From NCBI GenBank assembly GCA_964531105.1, contig CAZHFN010000001.1, positions 62,001 through 126,000 of the forward strand: 64,000 nucleotides of DNA, read 5' to 3'. This document shows, one piece after another, positions 35,101 to 42,836 of the stretch (positions within the stretch are counted from its first letter, which is position 1; the number at the start of each line of letters is the position of its first letter). This stretch comes from UBA2256 sp964531105. Lineage in GTDB: Bacteria; Spirochaetota; Spirochaetia; Treponematales; Rectinemataceae. A program made the position numbers and the translations under genes. The notes below the pieces were generated by a model, which was not told the origin of the DNA, searched no databases, and worked only from the letters and a program-made list of their open reading frames with translations.

Positions 35101-35322
35101 TAAGCTGGCTAGGGCGTTTTCCACCACGATGGTCACGTTTTCTTCCACATCCTCCGGGCCAGCGCCGGAGTAGGATGTGCTCACCGAGAGCATGGGCATC
35201 TCGGTCTCGGGGTTCAGCGCCACGGGGATTCGCCCCACAAAGGCCAGGGCTACCCCGCAGAGCAATACATAGACCATCACAATGCTTACAGGATGGTCTA
35301 TGGATTTTCGCAGCGCGCTCAT
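32140..35322 (-). CDS. RND-family efflux pump (AcrB-type)
   Basis: A 1060-residue inner-membrane pump with the twelve-helix, two-periplasmic-loop RND layout. It starts MSALRKSIDHPVSIVMVYVL and shows SYSGAGPEDVEENVTIVVEN, GLIMGMGMIVDASIVILDN with the proton-relay Asp of helix 4, and VVNNGIILVDYTN in the second half. Divergence from AcrB and the short name-bearing motifs do not allow drug versus metal or lipid substrates to be separated. It is coupled to the adaptor gene upstream by a four-base overlap. Confidence 0.95.
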   Translation of the reverse strand: MSALRKSIDHPVSIVMVYVLLCGVALAFVGRIPVALNPETEMPMLSVSTSYSGAGPEDVEENVTIVVENALASLKGLDSMSSTSSQGSSNIRLQFGYEVDLDQAETDVESILSGLQNRLPDDAGNPTVRRFDQNAMPIMRLIITGQRSLQELQVLGENEIQPRLERIEGVASASVFGGSGKTLSVKVSQNRLAAYGLGFSAVTSALSSQSVLLTAGKIVQGGTEYQIRADEKLSSVADVKSLVIKTVSSGGSGSRKAIRLEDVADIELIQDEPSRSVYYDGLPVINIQIMRDSDSNAVQISKEVKIALAELNGSLPEGVSVEIVSDDTSLVNSTLTQVYKAALQGIVLAILILLIYLRNLKATFIIAISIPISILLTLMFMYFMGLTLNSISLTGLIMGMGMIVDASIVILDNIYHYRQRGTKPRIAAILGSQEMITAVMASTLTTLCVFIPMILFRNDLGMMGQLFKDLVFTICFSLTASLVVAMTLVPVLSGPVMKLNTRVQKPLHNPLIRNIDALLDRFFTAQEGVYKKGLEFCLRNRLLIVSLVAVILASALLQLTAFGLNVFPRFRTDDSVTVNVSYPIGTSRTRTSETLDALQEYIKANVKGYQRLILSLGGGSSSNSGSLQIVLPDPEKQIDTASQIRAKLNSYAETVPGGVVSLSAGRQFSTSTAVDVELRSRDQDAATEEAEEIKRLLDTYMPELENITTSLDQGSPELLIRIDRDKAAIFGFSVAQIAREIRNALYGTTVTSFSMDGETVSVFVQLREEDRATLSDIQSLFLLGSSGARIPVSTFVSIENSTAPRRISRENRERIIHVQGSLPVDSPLSSTEAALHVQTLLDEYYVPRDEVSVAVGGERREVETYLPVILLIIGVAVFLVYGVMASQFESFVDPFIIFLSIPLMFVGVVWIYKITGDTFSLFSMIGVVALAGVVVNNGIILVDYTNTLRARGYGLFEACAEAGKRRLRPILMSTLTTLLGIMPLALFPGAGTESIQPIAKTMFGGLAVSSVFTLFLTPVLYHLFNSRNEGKNAKRLREVEEWRSLSDSASGTAEVNNAAL

Positions 35323-36599
35323 AGCGAAGCCCCGTCCAATCCGCCTACCAGCCTAAGGTTGTCGCCGTCGGTGACCACCGATCGTCCTTCGGTGACCACA
35401 GACTCGCCTTCCGCAAGCCCGCTCGCGAGCTCGAAGAATTCTTCGCCTTCCAGACCCAGCTCGATATCTTTTCTCGTGGCCGTATACGTGCCGTCGGATT
35501 TCTCATTCACCACAAAAACATAGGCGCCCTGGGAACTTAAGGTAACCGCGCTGCGGGGCACGACGAGCACATTGTCTCTGCTCTCGATGACCAGTTTTAT
35601 GGTAGCGAACATGCCGGGAAGAATTCTGGGATCGGATTTCAGAAGGCTGAGTTTTACGTCCCTGGTCCGGCTGGAAGGGTCGATCACGGGGCTGAGTTCG
35701 GAGATCTTCGCGTTAAAGATTAGGTCGGGAATGGCATCGAAGGAGACTTGGGCTGATGTTCCGATCTTGAGGTTGCCCACGTAGCGCTCCGACACCGCTG
35801 TGCTGATTCTGAGCTTGGACAGATCGCCCACCGTGGCGATCACCGTGGTGGTGCCGATTGTGTCCCCCGGATTGACCGGTATGGAGAGCACCGTGCCGGC
35901 CAAGGGCGATTCCACCGGATTGGGCAGATAGGTCTGACCTACCTTGGAAGGATCCACCGTGGCGAGGACGGTACCTTGCAGCACCCGCTCGCCCAGGGCT
36001 ACCCTGCGCTCCAAAAGCTTGCCGGCCACGCTGGCGTAGACCTTCACTTCCGTGGCCGATACCACGTCGCCGTGGATCTTAGTATAGGTATTGAGGGAGG
36101 CCTTTTTAATTGCGGCCGCCCTGACCGAGACGGTTCTTGCTCTGGTGGTGGTAGCGACGGCGCCGCGACTGCCCGAGGCGCCTAAAGCTGATTGCGTTGC
36201 AGCGGCGGCGCCGGAGCTTGCCGCGCCGGAAGCGCCGGCGGCAGTCGGCCGTGCGCCAGTGCTGGCCGCTGCGGCGCCGGATGCGCCGGATGCGCCGGAT
36301 GCGCCGGCGGCCCGGGTGATACGCTGCGCGCCTGTCCCTAAAGGGGCGCCCGAGGCGGGCATGAGGCCGCCGGCCGCCGGCGAGGCTCCCTCGACTGGCC
36401 CGGCTCCTGTAGCACCCGGCATTCCGCCTGGACCGCCCGAGGGCTGGGCAGGCTGGGCCGTGGATCTGGCCGCAACGCTCTGACCGGCGGTTTTAGGCGA
36501 ACGGGACTTCAGCTGCCCAAGAACGATGGATACTCCGACAGCGACTATTACCAGTACTATGACAATCTGAGGCAGTCTATGCGCTATTTTTTCTTTCAT
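35319..36599 (-). CDS. RND periplasmic adaptor (membrane fusion protein)
   Basis: A 426-residue adaptor. One N-terminal helix (about residues 11-28) is followed by an unusual Ala/Gly/Pro/Ser linker of about 110 residues. Then come a lipoyl/barrel-sandwich domain (VASVAGKLLERRVALGERV, LAGTVLSIPVNPGDTIG), a beta-barrel and a membrane-proximal domain. It links the pump to a TolC-type channel. It is first in the operon adaptor-pump-PII-TolC-TolC, which runs divergently from a two-component system that probably controls it. Confidence 0.92.
   Translation of the reverse strand: MKEKIAHRLPQIVIVLVIVAVGVSIVLGQLKSRSPKTAGQSVAARSTAQPAQPSGGPGGMPGATGAGPVEGASPAAGGLMPASGAPLGTGAQRITRAAGASGASGASGAAAASTGARPTAAGASGAASSGAAAATQSALGASGSRGAVATTTRARTVSVRAAAIKKASLNTYTKIHGDVVSATEVKVYASVAGKLLERRVALGERVLQGTVLATVDPSKVGQTYLPNPVESPLAGTVLSIPVNPGDTIGTTTVIATVGDLSKLRISTAVSERYVGNLKIGTSAQVSFDAIPDLIFNAKISELSPVIDPSSRTRDVKLSLLKSDPRILPGMFATIKLVIESRDNVLVVPRSAVTLSSQGAYVFVVNEKSDGTYTATRKDIELGLEGEEFFELASGLAEGESVVTEGRSVVTDGDNLRLVGGLDGASL
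36274..36307. repeat. 9-bp tandem repeat inside the adaptor gene
   Basis: Three full copies of GCGCCGGAT plus a partial fourth. Read on the minus strand they encode Gly-Ala-Ser triplets in the disordered linker. The unit is a multiple of three, so copy number changes would keep the frame. Confidence 0.85.
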
Positions 36600-36784
36600 T
36601 CCGCTTTTACTCCTAACCCTAAGGGTGGCCTCGCCATTCTTCTACATAAAAGCCAGGTCTCCCTTCGCAAAGCCTAGAATACACAGAGGCTTTTCATGCC
36701 GCCAGTCTCGACAGTCATGCAGCGGCATGACCGACGTCACTTTTTGCGTGCCTTCAAGCACTGTGCAGATCCGGCGGGTCCGGA

Positions 36785-36790
36785 TATAGT
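36785..36790 (+). promoter_or_regulatory. -10 box of the histidine kinase gene
   Basis: TATAGT lies 7 bases before ATG 36798. A weak -35 (TGTGCA, 36762-36767) lies 17 bases upstream of it. There is no Shine-Dalgarno between. Confidence 0.4.
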
Positions 36791-36797
36791 CTCTGGT

Positions 36798-38111
36798 ATG
36801 GATGGCATGCCCGCCGCAATGCGGAAAGAGCGGGACTTCGCCCGCATTATTCTCATGAGCCTATTTTTTCTATTCCATTTCATGCTCACCTCAAGACCTT
36901 TGTTTTACACCCGCCGCTATACAAGGGGGGAAGCGGGGCTTCCTTCCCTCTTCACTTTTCTCAATGTCGCGATCGTAGGTTTCTGGTTTATCCTCGAACT
37001 GTTTGAATTCCTGGCCTGGAACTACCGATGGAGAAAGCCTTTCCACGGCTATGCGATCACCGCTCTGCGCTGCCTGCCGATCCTGGGTATACTCATCTTC
37101 GATCCCCGGGCGCTTCCGGGAATGATGACCCTCGTGGCGCCCTTGCTTACCTTCTATCTTTCTCTGGCATTCAAACAACTCTGGCGCTATGGAGTGACTG
37201 TCTTTTTTTTCGCGGTTCAGCTGGGACTTTTCTATTACACTCCCCCGCGTGCCGTGCCTCCGAGCTCGGCCAATCAATACGAACTGGTCATCTTGCTTTA
37301 TCAGCTTATGAGCATCGTGCTCATGTTTCTCTTCGCCCAGCTCTGGGAACAGGACCGTAGAAACAGGGATCATCAGGCTGCCCTCACTGCCGAAATTACC
37401 GCCAGTCATGGGGAACTTAAAAAATTTGCCAGCCAGGTTTCGAGGACCGTTGCGCTGGAAGAACGCACCCGCATAGCAAGGGATATTCACGACAGTCTAG
37501 GGCATACTCTTACAGCCGCGTCCATTCAGCTCAACAAGGCCGAAGCCTTTTTCGAAAGGGATAGTACAGTTTCAAAAAAGGCTATAGCCGATGCGCGATC
37601 GACCATGCAGGAAGCTATGGTCGACGTTCGATCGACGCTGGAAACGCTCAACGCGAATTCTGAAGGATTCGATCTCTTCGTACAGGCGACAAAGCCGCTC
37701 GAAAGCCTGGAACAAGGCGGTGTTGCGGTGGAGCGCAGTTTCTCGGGAAGTTCGGATGGATTCAACATTGCCGTCCTTCTTGCCTTATACCGTTTTATCC
37801 AAGAGGGAGCCACGAATATCCTAAAGCATTCAGAAGCGCGCAACGCGAAGCTGACCATCGAATTCGAAGAATCATGGGTATCGGCAGAGCTTTCCGACAA
37901 TGGTCGAGGCTTCGTTTATAAATCGATACAATCCCCGGCAGCGGAATTCGGGGCCTACGGACTCTCGGGCCTTGCCGACAGGATCGCTCTGGTAAGGGGA
38001 GATTTTTCGGTAACCTCGACTCCAGGATCCGGAACTGTCCTGCGGGCTAAATTGCCGAGGGACCCGGTGTCGCGTATCGAAAAGGAAGCTAAATCCGATG
38101 AGCGCCGATAA
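36798..38111 (+). CDS. NarL-type sensor histidine kinase
   Basis: A 437-residue sensor. About five or six membrane helices fill residues 12-185, a coiled linker follows (QDRRNRDHQAALTAEITASH), then a HisKA_3 dimerisation domain with the phospho-acceptor in IARDIHDSLGHTLTAA, and a HATPase with DNGRGF and GAYGLSGLADRIALV. The start codon is uncertain; ATG 36798 is chosen from the -10 box, with 36807 and 36819 as alternatives. It overlaps the response regulator gene by 14 bases and lies divergent from the RND operon. The membrane sensing domain suggests an envelope or lipophilic signal. Confidence 0.9.
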   Translation: MDGMPAAMRKERDFARIILMSLFFLFHFMLTSRPLFYTRRYTRGEAGLPSLFTFLNVAIVGFWFILELFEFLAWNYRWRKPFHGYAITALRCLPILGILIFDPRALPGMMTLVAPLLTFYLSLAFKQLWRYGVTVFFFAVQLGLFYYTPPRAVPPSSANQYELVILLYQLMSIVLMFLFAQLWEQDRRNRDHQAALTAEITASHGELKKFASQVSRTVALEERTRIARDIHDSLGHTLTAASIQLNKAEAFFERDSTVSKKAIADARSTMQEAMVDVRSTLETLNANSEGFDLFVQATKPLESLEQGGVAVERSFSGSSDGFNIAVLLALYRFIQEGATNILKHSEARNAKLTIEFEESWVSAELSDNGRGFVYKSIQSPAAEFGAYGLSGLADRIALVRGDFSVTSTPGSGTVLRAKLPRDPVSRIEKEAKSDERR

Positions 38112-38835
38112 AAAAATAAGGCTGCTGCTTGCCGATGACCAGCGGCTCGTGCGTGACGGAATAGCCTCGCTGCTTAGTCTCGATGAGGAAATCGACGTAG
38201 TGGGGACGGCGGAAAACGGGCTGGAAGCGGTAGAATTGGCCGGAAGGCTAAAACCGGATATCTGCCTGCTCGACATACGAATGCCGGTTATGGACGGTAT
38301 TTCCGCCCTGCAGAGGATCATGGAAGATCAAAGCTGCCGCTTTGTCATCATGCTCACTACCTTCGACGACCGCGAATACGTTGTGCGATCTTTAAAGGCG
38401 GGCGCGGTAGGGTACTTATTGAAGGATCTGCCAAGCGAAGAGCTTTCCGGTGCCGTAAAGCAAGCAGTCAAGGGTGTTTTTATCGCCAACGGCACCGTAA
38501 TGAAAACGCTGATGGGGCTGCTGGATGAGGTTCAGCGAGGATCGGCAAAAGATGCTGCCGGCAGGAGAGCTGCCGAACAGGAAGCAAGAGACGGGGCCAC
38601 GATCGATGGCGACGGTTTTGCGCTTTCACAGCGTGCTCGCTTGAGCGAGCGCGAACGGGAGGTGCTTTCGCTTCTGGGCGAGGGGCTCACCAACGGCGAG
38701 ATCGCCGAAAGCCTGGGATTGAGCGAAGGCACTGTCAAAAATTACATCTCGAGCATTCTCACCAGCCTGGGCTTCAGAGACCGGGTGCAAGCTGCCCTCT
38801 TCGCGGCCAGGAACGGCAATTCCGGCAAGCAATAG
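38098..38835 (+). CDS. NarL/FixJ-type response regulator
   Basis: A 245-residue regulator. The receiver domain (1-125) has the acidic pocket LLADDQ, phospho-acceptor Asp in CLLDIRMPVMDG and Lys in YLLKDLPSEE. A polar linker (about 150-180) leads to the LuxR-type HTH (RLSEREREVLSLLGEGLTNG, then SEGTVKNYISSILTSLGF). It pairs with the kinase just upstream, and its likely targets are its own region and the divergent efflux operon. Confidence 0.95.
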   Translation: MSADKKIRLLLADDQRLVRDGIASLLSLDEEIDVVGTAENGLEAVELAGRLKPDICLLDIRMPVMDGISALQRIMEDQSCRFVIMLTTFDDREYVVRSLKAGAVGYLLKDLPSEELSGAVKQAVKGVFIANGTVMKTLMGLLDEVQRGSAKDAAGRRAAEQEARDGATIDGDGFALSQRARLSEREREVLSLLGEGLTNGEIAESLGLSEGTVKNYISSILTSLGFRDRVQAALFAARNGNSGKQ

Positions 38836-38847
38836 GCAACGTGTCCC

Positions 38848-38881
38848 GGGGCCTCGCGGCCCGCACGGGCCGCGAGGCCCC
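38848..38881. repeat. Perfect GC-rich hairpin after the response regulator
   Basis: GGGGCCTCGCGGCCCG (38848-38863) and its exact complement (38866-38881) around the dinucleotide CA. No T-run follows, so it is not a typical intrinsic terminator although it sits at a gene end. Confidence 0.9.
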
Positions 38882-38885
38882 AGTC

Positions 38886-38915
38886 TTGCGCCGCAGCCGC
38901 TTCTATTCGCATAAT
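38886..38915 (+). promoter_or_regulatory. Promoter of the PrpR-type regulator
   Basis: TTGCGC (38886-38891), 18 bases, CATAAT (38910-38915), then 6 bases to the ATG at 38922. No Shine-Dalgarno is present. Confidence 0.4.
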
Positions 38916-38921
38916 TGCTTT

Positions 38922-40841
38922 ATGATAGTCTGCATCACTCCGGATGACGGAATAGCCGAAACCTTCAGTCGTGTCGCTAAAGAGTTCAAGGAAAAGATAA
39001 TTGTCGAGCGCGGTCTTCTGGAGGCTGCTGTTCCTATCGCCCGGCGCTGGGAGGACGAGGCGGACGTAATCGTAAGCAGGGGCGGTACAGTACTGGTTAT
39101 GCGCAGCGCCGGTATCTCGACACCGATTGTGGAGCTGCAGGTTACCGCTAAGGACCTAGCTCTAGCCCTGGAAAAGGCGCGGGCTCTCATTAAAATGGAA
39201 GAATTCAGAATCGGGGTGATGACATTTTCCAATATGACCCAGCAATTGAAGGACTTCCTTCCGTTTTTAAACCTTAATCTCAGCCTGTACGAGCTATGCA
39301 TCGATACCGATCAGGACAAAGCGATCCGCAGTGCCATGAAGGACGGTATGGATGTGCTATTAGGCGGGGTCATAACCTCCAAGTTCGCTACAGCCTACGA
39401 TATCCCCTCGGTACTTATCGATTCAGGAGAAACCTCGATTCGCTACGCCCTGGAGGAAGCCTCAAAAATTGTGGCTGCTCGACGGCTGAAAAGTCGCCGT
39501 GCGGAAGAGCTCAGAATCATCATGGAGAATATTCGGGAAGGAATCATCGCCACCGACGGCGAGGGAAGAATCTTCCAGATGAACGGTAAGGCAAAAGAGC
39601 TTCTAAAACACTCTTCGGAAGATCAGGCCTGGGGCTATGGCGCGAAGCTGCCTTCTTTTCTCGCCGATATGATCCAGCCTGTAGGCTCGGGCTCAGGCTT
39701 GGGAAAGGACAAGCGTAGACTTACCGAGATCGGCGCAAAAAGGGTCATGGTGGACGCAATTCCCGTAACCGTAGAGGGCTCTGTTGCCTCTTCGGTAATC
39801 ACGCTTCAGGACATTGGCAGTATCCAGAAGCTGGAAGAGGATATACGGCGGGAAATTTACTTCAAGGGTTATGTGGCAAGATTCGATTTCGGGGATATCG
39901 TTGCCGAGGATCCCTTGAGTCAACGGACTATCGACCTGGCTATGCGCTACGCCCGGACCAACGCTTCGATCATGATTCGCGGGGAGTCGGGGGTGGGAAA
40001 AGAGATGTTCGCTCAGAGCATCCACAACGCATCGGTGCGTAGATCGGGAGCTTTTGTTGCCATGAACTGCGCAGCCATTCCCGAAACGCTTTTCGAGAGC
40101 GAACTTTTCGGCTACGTGGACGGGGCTTTTACCGGGGCGCGCAAAAAGGGAAAGCCCGGCCTCTTCGAAATAGCCCACGGGGGTACGGTATTCCTGGATG
40201 AAATTTCCGAGATGCCCCTGTCCCTGCAATCCCGCCTGCTTCGGGTACTCCAGGAGCACGAGGTGATGCGACTGGGGGACGATAAGATCATCCCTGTGGA
40301 CGTGAGGATTATCGCGGCGTCAAACCGGGATATGCCCTCTTTGGTTGCCTCTGGAGCCTTCAGGAACGATCTCTTCTGGCGGCTGAATGTCTTGAATTTA
40401 TTTATTCCACCTTTGCGGGAACGGAAGGGCGATATTCTACCTTTGATTGATTACATGCTGGAGCAGTCGGATTTCTGCGGAAAGACTCCCCGCCTAGGGC
40501 CGGGCTGCGCCGAGCTCCTCCATGGCTATCCTTGGCCGGGGAATGTCCGGGAGCTCAAGAATTTTTGCGATCGCATCGCGGCGATCTGCGATACCGAGCA
40601 GATCGATGCCGGGTTCGCCCTAGCGCTGCTGGACTCTGGGCTAAAGATCCATCAGACGAATAAGGTCCGAGATATTGGGTCAAAGGACAGCGCCCTCGCC
40701 TCGAATCGTTTGGAACTCGAAAAAATAATTGATGAAGAAAGGACGCTCGAGAACGTGGCAAGGCGACTGGGTATACATCGCACGACCCTGTGGCGGCGAA
40801 TGAAAAAATTGGGAATATCCGCCGATTCTATGTTGCGTTAG
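38922..40841 (+). CDS. Sigma-54-dependent activator with PrpR-type sensor domain
   Basis: A 639-residue enhancer-binding protein. Residues 1-190 resemble the PrpR N-terminal sensor (IVCITPDDGIAETFSRVAKE, DVIVSRGGTVLVMRS). A PAS domain follows (EGIIATDGEGRIFQMNGKA). The AAA+ domain has Walker A GESGVGKEMF and the sigma-54 contact loop GAFTGARKKGKPGLFE. A Fis-type HTH ends the protein (VARRLGIHRTTLWRRMKKLG). The sensor would bind a small organic acid. It sits directly before the UAS, the -24/-12 promoter and the hydro-lyase/Tct/LarA operon, so it is almost certainly its activator. An ATG at 38841 upstream in frame lies in hairpin DNA and is rejected. Confidence 0.93.
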   Translation: MIVCITPDDGIAETFSRVAKEFKEKIIVERGLLEAAVPIARRWEDEADVIVSRGGTVLVMRSAGISTPIVELQVTAKDLALALEKARALIKMEEFRIGVMTFSNMTQQLKDFLPFLNLNLSLYELCIDTDQDKAIRSAMKDGMDVLLGGVITSKFATAYDIPSVLIDSGETSIRYALEEASKIVAARRLKSRRAEELRIIMENIREGIIATDGEGRIFQMNGKAKELLKHSSEDQAWGYGAKLPSFLADMIQPVGSGSGLGKDKRRLTEIGAKRVMVDAIPVTVEGSVASSVITLQDIGSIQKLEEDIRREIYFKGYVARFDFGDIVAEDPLSQRTIDLAMRYARTNASIMIRGESGVGKEMFAQSIHNASVRRSGAFVAMNCAAIPETLFESELFGYVDGAFTGARKKGKPGLFEIAHGGTVFLDEISEMPLSLQSRLLRVLQEHEVMRLGDDKIIPVDVRIIAASNRDMPSLVASGAFRNDLFWRLNVLNLFIPPLRERKGDILPLIDYMLEQSDFCGKTPRLGPGCAELLHGYPWPGNVRELKNFCDRIAAICDTEQIDAGFALALLDSGLKIHQTNKVRDIGSKDSALASNRLELEKIIDEERTLENVARRLGIHRTTLWRRMKKLGISADSMLR

Positions 40842-40872
40842 TTGCGCAACATAGAAACACTAGCAACGCAAC
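40828..40872. promoter_or_regulatory. Upstream activator site for the sigma-54 promoter
   Basis: CTATGTTGCG (40828-40837) and CGCAACATAG (40845-40854) form a perfect inverted repeat across the regulator's stop codon. Further copies of the half-site occur at 40841-40846 (GTTGCG) and 40867-40872 (CGCAAC). They lie about 120-160 bases before the -24 box, the normal place for an enhancer-binding protein. Confidence 0.68.
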
Positions 40873-40985
40873 ATTCACGATTCCCGGTGCTCGCATTTTT
40901 GTCACGGCCGAGCGACTAATTTCCATCTCTCTATCGCACAACAACATCAAGGGTCGGATGATCGACCATGCGTTATTAAATTATT

Positions 40986-41001
40986 TGGCATGTTTATTGC
41001 T
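40986..41001 (+). promoter_or_regulatory. Sigma-54 (-24/-12) promoter of the hydro-lyase operon
   Basis: TGGCATGTTTATTGCT matches the consensus TGGCACG-N4-TTGCW with a single change. The predicted transcription start falls at about 41011-41013, at the start codon of the first gene. Confidence 0.8.
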
Positions 41002-41012
41002 GAATATCTTGC

Positions 41013-42266
41013 ATGCACGCTATCGAAAAAATCCTAGCCCAAGCGGCCGGGAAAAAAAGCGTATCCACCGGCGAGATCGTCACCGCCGGTGTCGATGTCG
41101 CGGAAGTGAACGATCTCTACCTCCAGGTAGTCACCTCGTTCTATCAACTCGGCGGAACGAAGGTTAAGAAGCCCGAAGCCACTACCTTCGTCTTCGATCA
41201 CTATGCCCCCGCCCCCACGATCAAGGCTGCGGACAACCATAGGGCCATGCGGGAATTCTGCGCGGCTCATGGCATCGACAAGCTCTTTGACGTAGGCCGG
41301 GGTGTCTGTCACCAGGTCCTCATCGAAGACGGACTGGTAGCCCCCGGAGCAATCGTCGTGGAAACCGATTCCCACACCACGACCCTGGGCGCCCTGGGTG
41401 TCTTCGGCACCGGTGTAGGCGCCACGGACATGGCGCTCATCCTACTCAATGGATCACTCTGGTTCAGGGTGCCCGAGGTTATGAAAATTGTCCTCGAAGG
41501 AGGCCCGCTCGGGCCTGGCGTGATGGCCAAGGACATCATCCTCCATATTATAGGCGACCTTAAGCAGGACGCGGCAATCTACAAGTGTGTAGAATTCTCT
41601 GGTCCCGCAGTGGCGGCCATGCCCGTGGAGGAGCGCCTGGTGCTCTGCAACATGTCCGTCGAGATGGGCGCCAAGACCGCCTATATCCAGCCGGATGCCA
41701 AGACCTGGGAATACTTGGCCAAGATGGGGGTAAAAAAGGCAGTCAGGGAGGTAAGCACCGACCCCGATTATGCCTATGCGTCGGTTCACTGTTATGACGT
41801 CTCCACAATCAAGCCCAGTGCAGCCACTCCCGGTAGCGTGGACAACTTCGCCCTCGTGAAGAACCAGGAGGGCGTCCGTGTCGACCAGATCTTCATCGGC
41901 ACCTGTACCGGCGGAAGACTCAACGACCTTGCAATTGCAGCGAAAATTCTCAAAGGCCGGAAGGTGGCCAAGAGTACCAGGCTCGTCATCATTCCCGCCT
42001 CGGACAGGGTGATGCAGGAGGCCATGGCCGCCGGCCATGTTCAGACGCTCATGGAGGCAGGAGCAGCCTTTTCGACACCCGGCTGCGGTCCCTGCCTGGG
42101 CGCCCACGAGGGCATCCTAGCCGCTGGGGAAGTGGGGCTAACCACCTCTTCGCGTAATTTTCCGGGTCGGATGGGGAGCACAGAATCCAAGCTGTATGTC
42201 GTATCGCCGGCCACGGCGGCGGCTTCGGCGATTTCTGGCACTATTACCGATCCGGCAAGCCTCTAG
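41013..42266 (+). CDS. Aconitase-superfamily hydro-lyase, large subunit (LeuC/HacA/DmdA-like)
   Basis: A 417-residue large subunit of the short LeuC/homoaconitase type. The [4Fe-4S] ligands are the Cys in IGTCTGGRLNDL and the pair in TPGCGPCLGAHEG. Substrate-site blocks such as VVETDSHTTTLGALGVFGTG are present. A TGA stop lies just upstream in frame (41001-41003), so ATG 41013 is the only start, with no Shine-Dalgarno. Family members act on isopropylmalate, homocitrate, methylmalate or dimethylmalate. No leuA or leuB is near, and the transporter and racemase neighbours argue for catabolism of a hydroxy-acid rather than leucine synthesis. Confidence 0.92.
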   Translation: MHAIEKILAQAAGKKSVSTGEIVTAGVDVAEVNDLYLQVVTSFYQLGGTKVKKPEATTFVFDHYAPAPTIKAADNHRAMREFCAAHGIDKLFDVGRGVCHQVLIEDGLVAPGAIVVETDSHTTTLGALGVFGTGVGATDMALILLNGSLWFRVPEVMKIVLEGGPLGPGVMAKDIILHIIGDLKQDAAIYKCVEFSGPAVAAMPVEERLVLCNMSVEMGAKTAYIQPDAKTWEYLAKMGVKKAVREVSTDPDYAYASVHCYDVSTIKPSAATPGSVDNFALVKNQEGVRVDQIFIGTCTGGRLNDLAIAAKILKGRKVAKSTRLVIIPASDRVMQEAMAAGHVQTLMEAGAAFSTPGCGPCLGAHEGILAAGEVGLTTSSRNFPGRMGSTESKLYVVSPATAAASAISGTITDPASL

Positions 42267-42277
42267 GGAGAAGCAGC

Positions 42278-42760
42278 ATGAAAACACTTAAAGGCAAGGT
42301 TTATACCTTCGGCAACAATATCGACACCGACCAGATCTATCCCGGCCGCTTCCTCGAACTCACGGACCACAAGGAAATCGGCAAGCATGCCATGGAAGGC
42401 GCGGATCCTAAGTTCCCAGCACGCTTCGAAAAGGGCGGATTTATCGTGGCCGGATCCAATTTCGGCTGCGGCTCGAGCAGGGAACACGCAGTTATCACCC
42501 TCAAGAACGCCGGCGTGGCGGCTATCTTCGCAAAATCCTTCGCACGAATATTCTACCGCAACTGCATCAATCTGGGTGTGCCTGTTATCATGGCCCCGGA
42601 CCTGGACTCCTTCGGGCTTTCCGAAGGGCACCAGATCGAAGTCGATCTGGCTGCTGGGACGCTGAAATTGGGCAGCGTGGACCATGCATTCGTCCCCCTT
42701 TCCGATGATATTTTGGCGCTTATAGAAAACGGGGGAGTTTTTTCCCTTTACAGAAAGTAA
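42278..42760 (+). CDS. Aconitase-superfamily hydro-lyase, small subunit (LeuD/DmdB-like)
   Basis: A 160-residue swivel domain with NNIDTDQIYPGRFL at the start and the signature GSNFGCGSSREHA. The substrate-recognition loop between these differs from LeuD and is close to archaeal homoaconitase and dimethylmalate dehydratase small subunits in length. It follows the large subunit after 11 bases with GGGAG upstream, and the two form one enzyme. Confidence 0.92.
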   Translation: MKTLKGKVYTFGNNIDTDQIYPGRFLELTDHKEIGKHAMEGADPKFPARFEKGGFIVAGSNFGCGSSREHAVITLKNAGVAAIFAKSFARIFYRNCINLGVPVIMAPDLDSFGLSEGHQIEVDLAAGTLKLGSVDHAFVPLSDDILALIENGGVFSLYRK

Positions 42761-42836
42761 AAATGAGCCAAATACTTAAAGCTGGTTTTAATGCGGCCCG
42801 TGGAGGCCTAGCAACAATATTGCAGGAGGCTAGTAG

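Noticed and set aside
41013..42760. Leucine biosynthesis leuCD
   Set aside because: There is no leuA or leuB nearby, the operon has a sigma-54 promoter with transporter and racemase genes, and the large subunit is the short homoaconitase/dimethylmalate type.
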